NCBI GenBank assembly: GCA_905221615.1 | Contig: CAJNDT010002001.1 | Span: forward strand, 1,574,381 to 1,638,380 | Direction: 5' to 3' | DNA length: 64,000 bases | From: Symbiodinium sp. CCMP2592 | Taxonomy: Eukaryota > Sar > Dinophyceae > Suessiales > Symbiodiniaceae | Shown here: positions 19,590 to 27,706 of the stretch, one piece after another | Layout: every line of letters starts with the position of its first letter | How positions within the stretch are numbered: the stretch's first letter is position 1 | Made by a program: the position numbers and the translations under genes | Notes under the pieces: model-generated | Database searches by the model: none | The model's input: only the letters and a program-made list of their open reading frames with translations | What the model was told of the DNA's origin: nothing

Positions 19590-20432
19590 TGTTTTCCCCG
19601 AGCTCGCCATGGACTTCGCTGTGCTGGCTCTCGCCAGGCCCTCGCCATGGACTTCGCTGCTGCCCGCTGCCGTGGACCTGGAATGGCCAAGGCGGTCACA
19701 CGACAGGGTTTTGTTCCAAAGACCAACAGTAATCATGCAGCACTTCTGCCGAGCAGCTTTTGAAAAAACTTTCCCCTCTTTTGCTCCTCCTGCCACTGGA
19801 GAACCTGCCGTCAGCTGCCCGCTGCCGTGGACCTGGAATGGCCAAGGCGGTCACACGACAGGGTTTTCTTCCAAAGACCAACAGTAATCATGCAGCACTT
19901 CTGCCGAGCAGCTTCTGAGAAAAAACTTTTCCCTTTTCCTCCTCCTGCCACTGGAGAACCTGCCGTCATCATGCAGCGGACTTTGTTCCAAAGGCACACA
20001 GTAATCATGCAGCACAGATCCACAAAGATCGTGTTCTGCCGAGCCGCTTCTAACGGCTTTGCTTTGTCCTCTGGGACTCCGTGGTCGCCGCCTGCCTCTC
20101 CGACCTGGGCCCCCCCAGCAAAGCTTTCGCAGAAAAGTAATCATGCAACACAGGTCAGGCAACACTTCTATAAAAGGACAAGCAGCTTCGAGTGGCTGGT
20201 TGTCGAAGTCTCCGGCGGCGAACGTCTCCTGGGTTGCCGGCAAAAAAAACCATGTCGCATATGCTTGGGAACCTGCTTAAAACAGAAAAACCAGCTTGCA
20301 GGCAGGACACTGGCACAAAGGACAGGCACCAGAGCAGCAAGGACAGCTCGGCCGCACTATGCGGCCTCGCTCGTCCATGTACATCTTGTGCCAGCCTGGC
20401 CGCCGCTGGCAACTCCCGGTGTGCTGCATCAT
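19590..20432 (-). CDS. Cys-rich multi-exon protein with duplicated small exons
   Basis: Exon 1 is 20432-20296: MMQHTGSC...W...KMYMDERGR followed by eight cysteines in CPCCSGACPLCQCPAC, a likely zinc cluster. Exon 2 is 20228-20187 and exon 3 is 20123-20048 (FAGGAQVGEAGG...KPLE). The junctions are GC-AG and the phases 2, 2, 0 close correctly (137 + 42 + 76 = 255 nt). Exon-like units of exactly 47 nt at 19959-19913 and 19804-19758 are near copies (GTTCTCCAGTGGCAGGAGGA start). The last exon and stop, near 19590, are uncertain. Introns carry the GCATGATTACT motif. The leader upstream (about 20520-20985) is a duplicate of the leader of the gene at 24070. Function is unknown. Confidence 0.55.
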
Positions 20433-20519
20433 GCTGCTGTTGTGAGCTAGCTGTGTCTGTGCCGTGACATTTGTGTGTCTGTGTGTGTCTGTGTGTGTCT
20501 GTCTGTGTGTGTGTGTGTG

Positions 20520-20985
20520 TCTGTGTGTGTGTGCCGTGTGTGCTGTGTGTGCTGTGAGTGCTCTCTGCTGTGGTCCTTGTTTGAAGTGCTCTCTGCTGCG
20601 GAGTGCTGTGTGTGTGTGAAGTGCTCTCTGCAATTGTCTCTTTAGAGGCTGTGCTGGTGCTCTCTGCTTTGCACACGGGCCTCAGAAGAGGCACCCCTTT
20701 GAGCTGCGAAAAACGGTTGCCGGGTTCAACATGTCTTTCCACAAGCTCCATGAAGTGGACAGTAAGCATGCGGGCACAGGAACTGCTTCTCTGGAAAGTC
20801 TCAAAAGCAAGCATGCCCAGACTGCTTCTGCAAAGTGCACTCACAGTAACCATGCCGCAATCAAGCAACAGTAAGCATGCACACCACGAGAACTGCAGAG
20901 TAAGCATGCTTCAAAAACACTGTGTTCATGCTAAGTACAAAGAGTAACCATGCCAGAAAATCTCAGCAGGCAAAGTGCCAAAAGT
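20520..20985 (-). promoter_or_regulatory. Duplicated leader block, copy 1
   Basis: About 460 bp closely match 24133-24605: GTGT-rich part, AGTGCTCTCTGCTG phrases, AAAAACGGTTGCCGGGTTCAA, then six or seven AGTAANCATGC motifs. It lies directly upstream of the minus-strand start at 20432. It probably holds the promoter and 5' leader, perhaps with leader introns. Confidence 0.7.
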
Positions 20986-21241
20986 AAGCATGCCGAGCTG
21001 CACTTGCTTCCCCGGGTTTCTTCTCTTAGCTTCTCTGGCTTGTTTGGATCTTCGGGCTTCGGGTCTCCTGAAACAGATACAGTAAGCATGACACAAGCTG
21101 ACGGAAAAGGTGGACAGTAAGCATGCCGAGCTTCGCTTGCTTCTCCGGGGGTTCCTTCCTAGCTTCTGTGGCTTGTTTGGATCTTCGAGCTTCGGGTCTC
21201 CTTACAAAAGCCCAGAGAGTTTTTCACCGGAGGCGGGCAGC
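20986..21241. other. Short spacer with duplicated 90-bp phrase
   Basis: Two similar phrases of AGTAAGCATGCCGAGCT...CTTGTTTGGATCTTCG occur at 20981-21060 and 21117-21190. It lies between the stop of the 13-exon gene and the next leader. Confidence 0.5.
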
Positions 21242-24070
21242 TCACTCATCCGGCTCGCCCAGACCCCCGCTCAGGTAGAGCCGGATGGCATCATCATCCG
21301 GCTCCGTGGAGGTCTCCTCCGTGTCCGCTTCCTCTGCCCTGGGCAGCACGAAAAAACAGAAAGTAAGCATGCTCACAGGGTACATTTTTATAGGGACACT
21401 TTAGCTTCCTTTTACTTTAGGTCCTAAAGAGCTTCTGCCTGAAAAAATAAAATAATCATGCCTGGAGAAAAAGTAACCATGCCAAGACCTCAAGAAAAAC
21501 TGAGCCAAGTTTCGGGGAGGTTGGCTCCTGGTCCATGTCTTCGACAGGCTGCGACCTGAAGCTTGGGAAGGAAGAAGTAAGCAGCTATTCTTGTTTCTCC
21601 GTGGGTTAGAAGACTTTGACAAAGAACTGAACACCCAAAGCAAGGACACCGTACTATGCTAATTGCTTCCAGTGTCGGCGAAAGAGCAAAAGTGGCAGCA
21701 CTTGGACCAGAAGGCAGACTTGGCGCTTGCGGCCTTTGCTGCCAGCATCTGAAGACAGAGGGTTCAACTCTGTGTTTATAGAACAGTAATCATGCCACAA
21801 GCAGAGTAATCATGCCAGAAGCACAAACCCGGTACTGCTGAATTGCATCGAGTTTCGGAGCGACCTCCTCAGCACCGTCACCAGCTGCAGCTTCGGGCGG
21901 GGCTGTTGGCTGCCTTTGCTGGTGTTTAGAGAACAGTAATCATGCCACAAGCAGAGTAATCATGCCAGAAGCACAAACCCGGTACTGCTGAATTGCATCC
22001 AGTTTCGGAGCGAGCTCCTCGGCACCGTCACCAGCAGCAGCTTCGGGCACCGGTGTTGGCTGCCTTTGCTGGTTTTAGGCTTCTACCAAAAAAGAATTAG
22101 GGTACAGTAGAGAAAAAGCAGCAAAGTAACCATGCCGACACCCAAAAAAAAAACAACTGCCCCTGATTGCTTCCAGTTTCGGAAGCAGCTCCTCAGCAAC
22201 GACACCACGAGCAGCATCGGCCGGGGCTGTTGGCTGCCTTTGCTGGCAGAGCTCCATTAAAACACAGTTTTAGGCTTCTACCAAAAAAGGTTTAGGGTAC
22301 AGTCGAGAAAAAACAGCAAAGTAACCATGCCGAGACCCTAAAAAAAAACTGCCCCTAATTGCTTCCAGTTTCGGAAGCAGCTCCTCAGCAACGACACCAG
22401 CAGCAGCATCGGCTGGTGCTGTTGGCTGCCTTTGCTGGCAGAGCTGCATTAAAACACAGTTTTGGGCTTGTACCAAAAAAAGGTTTAGGGTACAGTAGAC
22501 AAAAAGCAGCAAAGTAACCATGCCGAGACCCTAAACAGTAGACAAAAAGAAGCAAAGTAACCATGCCGAGACCCTAAACAACAACAACTGCCCCTAATTG
22601 CTTCCAGTTTCGAAAGCAGCTCCTGAGCAACGGCGAAACCACCAGCAGGCATTGTCGGCCCCGGCCTTTGCTGGTAGCTGCATTGAAACCCAGTTTAGGG
22701 TTGCATCAAAAAGGTTTAGGGTAAAGTAAAGCAAAAGAAGCAAAGTAACCATGCCAAAGCCCTACAAAACTAGAAAAGTGTTGAAGTGCTTCCAGATTCA
22801 GAGGCAGCTCGTGAGCACCTGAACCAGGTTCGCCAGCACCCTGACCACCAGCAGCAGTGTCAGCAGTGGGCCTGAAAAGACAAGGTTTAGGGGACTGCAC
22901 AAAACAAACAAAGTAACCATGCCCCACTAAAACATGCTATATCTGCTTGCTTCCAGAATCCTCCGGGCCAACACACGAGCCACACTGCCCTTTGCGGTTT
23001 TCACAGGTGGAGCCTTTTCTGGCCTTTGCTGGTAGCAGAATTGAAACACAGTTTAGGGGTGCACGGGAAAGGTTTAGGGGACTGCAGACAACAAGCAAAG
23101 TAAGCAAGCCACACTCTGCTAGAGCTGCTGAGCATCAGAGGCTTGCAAACCGCACCAGTCCCCTGGCTACCCATGGCCTTGGAGGTGGTCTCCTGTTCAG
23201 GGGATTACAAAAAGCACCAGAGAAAATCCAGTAAACTTCTTAAGCATGAGTGTATACATATAGATATATAGATATATATATATAGACAACAAGTAGCCAT
23301 GCCACAAAAACAAAAAAAGTAATCATGCCGCACACACAGCTGCTCCTGCTTGTCAGCAGGGTAGTAAAAGATCTCTGGAGCAGCAGTCCAGATGTTCTGC
23401 TTCTGCAGTGGCTGGGGGGTGCTCGGCCTGGCCTTCTTCCGGGGAGGCGGTGCTGCCTTTGGCGCCGGTGGCTCCGGCGGGAAAGTGGGTGGTGGCACTG
23501 GTGGTGGTTTTGGGCGGAGAGGTGGCCGTGCTGCTGCTGCTGGTGCTGGTGGTGGTGGTGGCGGTGGTGGGAGGGTTGGTGGTGGTGGTGGGCGAAGGGG
23601 TTTGGTGACAGGTGGGGGGATGGGTGGTGGGGTGGGGATGGTATGGTTGACATCCGGGGAGAATGTCGCCCATGTGTCCCTGTCCCCCAGACGATGGCCT
23701 CGCAGCAGCCTTGTGGTCAGAGGGATCTCAAAAGAAACAAAAAGCAGCAAAGTAACCATGAGCAAACCAGAAAAACAAAAAACATTTCTAAGTGCTTCTC
23801 AAAGCAACAAAAGTAAGCATGAACAAAGCAGAAAAAAAAAACATTTCTAAAAGTGCTGTCGGGCATCGCAGCGTAGTGCTGGCCCTGCGAGAACCCCACT
23901 CGGAGGTGTATGTAGGCCGACGAGACATCACTCTGTGAATCTCGGCCAGGGAACATGAAAACGTTCACCGCCTCCTCGTCAAGCCCTGTCTGGGCCGCCG
24001 CCCACCGCTGGACGTCGCCAGCAAACCATGCCAGCGGCAGGTTTTTCACGTAAACCCGCACAGTAGCCAT
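21242..24070 (-). CDS. RRM-like/Pro-rich protein, 13 exons with repeated-exon array, 455 aa
   Basis: Exons: 24070-23857, 23698-23350, 23192-23147, 23028-22951, 22894-22790, 22670-22602, 22434-22363, 22242-22171, 22068-21997, 21918-21847, 21737-21666, 21555-21506, 21338-21242. They sum to 1368 nt, an open frame with a stop. All 12 introns (56-167 nt) start GC and end AG. Exon 1 begins MATVRVYVKNLPLAWF, like the first strand of an RNA-recognition motif. Exon 2 is proline-rich with a PRKKARP basic patch. Exons 4 and 6-11 are homologous 69-78-nt phase-0 units, consensus QRxPxAP...EELxPKLE; exon 5 is a more diverged 105-nt unit. The last exon is acidic (AEEADTEE). Every intron carries the GCATGNTTACT motif, degenerate in introns 3 and 11. 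RNA binding is an inference. Confidence 0.8.
21666..23028 (-). repeat. Tandem exon-intron array
   Basis: Eight successive exon-intron units of about 150-240 bp repeat the same order: CAG|CAAAGGCAG acceptor side, Pro/Ala/Glu exon, CTGGAA|GCAATTAG donor side, GCATGRTTACTTT motif, then often CCCTAAACC and a pyrimidine tract. The pairs 22242-22171/22434-22363 and 21918-21847/22068-21997 are almost identical, so these duplications are recent. Confidence 0.8.
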
Positions 24071-24132
24071 GCTGGGTTTACGTGAAAAAGTCCTAGACAC
24101 GAGTGCTTGTCTGTGCTGTGACTGCTGTGCTG

Positions 24133-24605
24133 TGTGTGTGTCTGTGTGTGCTGTGTGTGCTGTGTGTGCTGTGAGTGCTCTCTGCTGTGGTCCTTGCTGT
24201 TTGCAGTGCTCTCTGCTGCGGAGTGCTGTGTGTGTGAAGTGCTCTCTGCAGTTGTCTCTTTAGAGGCTGTGCTGAGTGCTCCCCTGGTGCTCTGCTTTGC
24301 ACAGGCCTCTGAAAAGGCCCACCTCTTTCAGCTGCGAAAAACGGTTGCCGGGTTCAACATGTCATTCCACAAACTCCAAGAAGTGGACAGTAAGCATGCG
24401 GGCACAGGAACTGCTTCGGGAAAGTCTCAAAAGCAACCATGCACAGACTGCTTCTGCAAAGTGCACTCACAGTAACCATGCCGCAATCAATCAACAGTAA
24501 CCATGCACACCACGACAACTGCAGAGTAAGCATGCTTCAAAAACACTGTTCTCATGCTAAGTACAAAGAGTAACCATGCCAGAAAATCTCAGCGGGGAAA
24601 GTGCA
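24133..24605 (-). promoter_or_regulatory. Duplicated leader block, copy 2
   Basis: It is the partner of 20520-20985 and lies immediately upstream of the RRM-like gene start at 24070. It carries AGTAAGCATGCGGG, AGTAACCATGCCGC and four or five further motif copies in the same order as copy 1. Homology stops shortly before each start codon; the two coding regions are unrelated. Confidence 0.7.
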
Positions 24606-25344
24606 AAAAGTGATCATGCAACAAACATATGTTTCTGGATTGTGCAAACAGTAGCCATGCAACAAAAACTTCTTAAGGAAAATGCAGATAGTAATCATGT
24701 AGCAAAGAACAGCTGTTTCTGGAAACGATATACGGACAGTAACCATGCAGCACAATGTGTGTTTTTTCTAATTACCAAAAGAGGAGAGCTGTTCAGGGCT
24801 TCTCTGGCGCCAAGCTTTGGGCCTTTGAGCTGTTGCTTCAAAGTTCGGTGTTAAACTACAGGGCTTCAAACCCACTGAAAGACAAAAGCCTCTCCCTGAA
24901 CACCCGGAAAAGGACGGGGTGAGTGCTCCCTGTGAGGCTTCTTCTGCTGCTCTCTTTTTTCCAAGACACCGACACAGGTCTTGCAGCCTTCAGAGGACCG
25001 AGACTTAAGCCGCACAGATGTGCAAGAAGCAACCGCTGCTTCCTTCAACTATAAAAAAGGCATGTGAAGAGACTGTGAGGAACAAAAGAATCCCTATAAT
25101 GTTTGTCAACCACTCTAAACACGATACACTATTGCCAACCGGAACCACACATTGCCCAGGCCCGGACCTTGCCGGAGTACTGTCACAAAGAGATTCCTGT
25201 GTGTATGCTTGGAACAAAAAGCAGCTAGACTTTTGCTAAAGACAGACGATACACACCAAAACTGGCTTTTATAAGGGTTTAGGGTTGGGTCCAACATTTG
25301 GCACAAAACAGCATACACACGGAACATCTCTCCGAAAAAGCCCT
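24606..25344 (-). other. Spacer with motif copies and one possible terminal exon
   Basis: Motif copies occur at 24612, 24650, 24690 and 24737. A minus-strand stretch at about 25010-24869 (SEGCKTCVGVLEKREQQKK... to stop) could be a last exon of the upstream gene at 26700, but I found no phase-consistent junction. The rest shows no gene. Confidence 0.35.
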
Positions 25345-26700
25345 CTACTCCTGAGAGGGCTGTATCTCCCCTTTGTCCACCTTCTCACTCCACCGTGCCC
25401 TCGCTTCTCTCGCCTCCGCCTTTGCCGAGTCGGGAGACAGACCACGGCCGAGGGCAGCCACTCTCCTCACAAACTTGTTTCTGCTGGATACATGTGTGTG
25501 TGTGTGAATTACATAGGGTTTAGGGTTTAGGGTTTTATAAACCAAATCGCCAAACTTTCTTGAAGAATGTCCCAGGTTCGCCGAGTGGTAGACACGGGAA
25601 GACTTGCGGTGTCGCCAGGTGCTCTTCAAGAAGACTCCGTTCTTTACCTTCTGTGTGTCTGGTTCTAATCATGCAGCTTGTCAAAAACAGTAACCATGCG
25701 AACAAGTAACCAGTAAATAATCATGCAGCTCCTCACAAAAAATAGCCTTAGACCGCCTCTACGAAATAAAAACTATTCCAATATGCACCAAGCAGGTCAC
25801 GGTAGCAGCAGGAGCTTTCGCCGTCGCTTTGGCCTTCGCAGTCCCTTTGGCCTTCGCCGTCGCTTTAGCCTTGCCCTTGGCTTTAGCCTTTGTCCTGACC
25901 TTCGCCTTGGGCTTTTGGACACTCACGTCTTGAGTCATCCAAGAGCAAAGCTCCTCCTCTTCGTCCACGTTCAGGAAGAAGCTTGCCAGGCTTCGCTTGA
26001 GCTTCGGCAAAGCCAAAGCTTCGCCACTCGAGGAACCCTTCTCCACCATAACCCCCTCGCGACTCGCTTCCGAGTCCTTCCTGGCGAGGACTCTCGCGAA
26101 CACTGCAGACCCGGCAGGCCGTGCCGCTGCTGCTGAAGCTGTGCTCGGTGCTGAGGAGGTTGCTGGAGCTGTGCTCGGTGCTGAGGCTGCTGAGGCTGCT
26201 GGAGCTGTGTTCGCCGCTGTTGTGGACTCAAAGGTCAAGAAGGACAACATGCTGTCGATGATTTCCTTCTCTGAACTGGAAGCCTTGCGACATGCCCTGC
26301 CGTATGCTCCACTGTCCACCTTCAAGTTTCTCCAGTTTGCACAGAGCTGCCGGACGTACTGGTCGGCGACGTCCACGAAGTCATAGTCGGACTTTTTCGA
26401 AAAGTTGATCCGACCATGCTCCGTCTGCAGCTTGTTCAGGCATGCTTTCAGTTTCGTCGACTGAATCACACCATTGCTGCACACTCGGAACAGGCCTTGC
26501 ATCAAGTTCGCAGCACCAGGCTCGCACAAGGCATCGAGGGGTGCCGTCGTTTTCCAAGTGGTGTTAGAGGCGAAACGGTCCAGACGAAGCAAACCCGACA
26601 GGTCTCGGGACCCCAGCTCCCTGAAAGTAGTCTCGAAGGCCTTCATCAGGTCGCCCACGGTCACCGCAGGGTCAGGTGTGAGCCGCTGGCCAGACGGCAT
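25345..26700 (-). CDS. Ala/Lys-rich protein, at least two exons
   Basis: Exon 1 runs from ATG 26700 (MPSGQRLTPDPAVTVGDLMK) to about 25790, roughly 300 codons. Its N-terminal half looks folded (LMKAFETTFRELGSRDLSGL; VADQYVRQLCANWRNLK). It is followed by an Ala/Pro/Ser linker, an acidic NVDEEEELCSW patch and a KAKAKGKAKA tail like that of the gene at 16538. The intron that follows carries three motif copies (25672-25722). A likely second exon after CAGCAG near 25487 encodes RNKFVRRVAALGRGLSPDSAK... and stops at 25345. The junction phase was not resolved. It is the most 5' gene of the inner minus-strand group and lies next to the right end. Function is unknown. Confidence 0.6.
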
Positions 26701-26925
26701 ATTGCTCTGTGGGCACGGAGGGAGCAGAAAAGCTCAGCTAGACGTCTGTTTTGTGTCTGTGGTTTTGGCAACCCTAAACCCTCTGCTGCAGAGTTTTGTT
26801 TGCACAGGCGCTTGGCTGTTTGGAGCTTCTGGGTCTCACCTGGAACTGCCTGTTCCCCGTTTGGGCCTTCAACGGGCTGCCCGGAGAAGTCGCGAGTTCG
26901 GCTTTCACTGAAGCTGGCACAAGTC
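26701..26925. other. 5' flank of the Ala/Lys-rich gene
   Basis: No separate gene is seen. A short plus-strand frame here is a shadow. Confidence 0.35.
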
Positions 26926-26929
26926 AAAC

Positions 26930-27310
26930 GTCTGCCCAACACGAACCATGTGAGTCCTGAACTGAGCAAAAATAATCATGCAGCTTGTCCAAAACAGTAA
27001 CCATGCGAACAAGTAACCAGTAAATAATCATGCAGCTCCTCACAAAAAATAGCCATGAGAACACATAACCTTGCGAAAATAATCATGCAGCTCATCACAT
27101 AAAGTAACCATGCGAACACACAACCTTGCCAAAATAATCATGCAGTTCTGCACATAAAGTAACCATGCGAGCACGACCTTGTGGGAAAATAATCATGCAG
27201 TTCCGCAAACACAGTAACCATGCGAACACATAACCTTGGGAAAATAATCATGCAACACCTCAAACACAGTAACCATGCGAACTTTTCTAACCCTGCAAAC
27301 CTCTTGGGAA
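26930..27310. repeat. Tandem array of about 55-bp units each with two motifs
   Basis: Six units alternate AAAATAATCATGCAGCTC and CACAGTAACCATGCGAACA (motif pairs at about 26969/26996, 27024/27049, 27078/27104, 27132/27158, 27187/27213, 27243/27269). Part of a further unit recurs at 25672-25722. The array lies about 400-750 bp inside the right end. Confidence 0.75.
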
Positions 27311-27539
27311 ACAACACAGTAAACATGCAGCGGAATAGCCTGCAGCCTCTCCGCATGCGCCTTTTTTCTTGTCCGTCCTGCCCCCCCCCTTCCTACAGCG
27401 ACTGGATACTTCTCCTCTGTAGCGAACAACCTGCTCGCCCGCTCTATTTTGTTACCAAAATCGATACAGTAACCATGAAAACGTCTACACTTTTGCACGG
27501 CATCTCCAATACGACAGCTGTTATTTTCATTGAACAAAC

Positions 27540-27653
27540 ATGCTTTTTATAGCAAATTAACTAAAAATAGTTAAGGAAAAACAAGCCTAAATTAACTAAT
27601 AGTTAATTCTAAATTAACTAATTAGTCAATATTTTTTCTAACTATTAGTTAGG
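27540..27653. repeat. Right subterminal AT-rich palindromes
   Basis: TTAACTAATAGTTAA-type phrases match the left subterminal region in inverted layout. Confidence 0.7.
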
Positions 27654-27704
27654 AAATTAACTATTGCCTATTAGGCAGGAATTTGCCTTAACCGATCTAT
27701 TGGG
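27654..27704 (-). repeat. Right terminal inverted repeat
   Basis: Inverted partner of 9836-9886. It ends ACCGATCTATTGGG, followed by the TG duplicate at 27705-27706. Confidence 0.9.
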
Positions 27705-27706
27705 TG

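Larger units (their letters stand above)
10050..27478 (-). promoter_or_regulatory. Dispersed motif GCATGNTTACT (AGTAANCATGC on plus strand), about 80 copies
   Basis: The first copy is at about 10051 and the last at about 27468. I counted about 80 copies of TAANCATG or one-step variants (TAGCCATG, AAACATG), all in one orientation. I noticed none at 1-9835 or 27705-64000. By base counting, a seven-fixed-base word is expected about once per 16 kb per strand. In the 13-exon gene the motif lies in introns, usually 30-40 nt after the GC donor. It is also in both leader duplicates and in the spacer upstream of the gene at 26700. It could be an intron recognition or branch-region element, a transposase or repressor site, or a hallmark of intron-generating repeats. 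Confidence 0.85.
9836..27704. mobile_element. 17,869-bp DNA element with 51-bp terminal inverted repeats
   Basis: The ends are inverted copies starting CCCAATAGATCGGTTAAGG; the first 28 bases match perfectly and 49 of 51 match overall. The ends are followed inward by AT-rich palindromes built from TTAACTAATAGTTAA. A 2-bp TG duplication flanks the element and the split gene is in frame after removal. All recognisable genes inside read on the minus strand, including a transposase-like gene close to the left end. A repeated motif AGTAANCATGC is confined to this interval. A 2-bp duplication with ends starting CCC fits a cut-and-paste DNA transposon, perhaps near CACTA-like groups; the superfamily is not settled. 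At nearly 18 kb it is very large for such an element. Confidence 0.88.

Noticed and set aside
22790..22871. CAG acceptor before 22871 for exon 5
   Set aside because: It gives an 82-nt exon that breaks the frame; the GCAG acceptor before 22894 gives 105 nt and keeps it.
23205..23250. Extension of the Pro-rich frame past 23350 toward 23205
   Set aside because: It reads through a GC donor and two motif copies; the phase-consistent exon ends at 23350.
10050..27478. AGTAGCCATGC variants as relics of the dinoflagellate spliced leader
   Set aside because: Only GTA(G/A)CCAT is shared; the TTTTGGCTCAAG part of the leader as I remember it is absent everywhere, and most copies read AACCATG or AATCATG.
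27664..27706. Start of the large plus-strand frame at 27664
   Set aside because: These codons lie in the right inverted repeat of the insertion and begin with TTG; the true upstream part is at 9223-9835.
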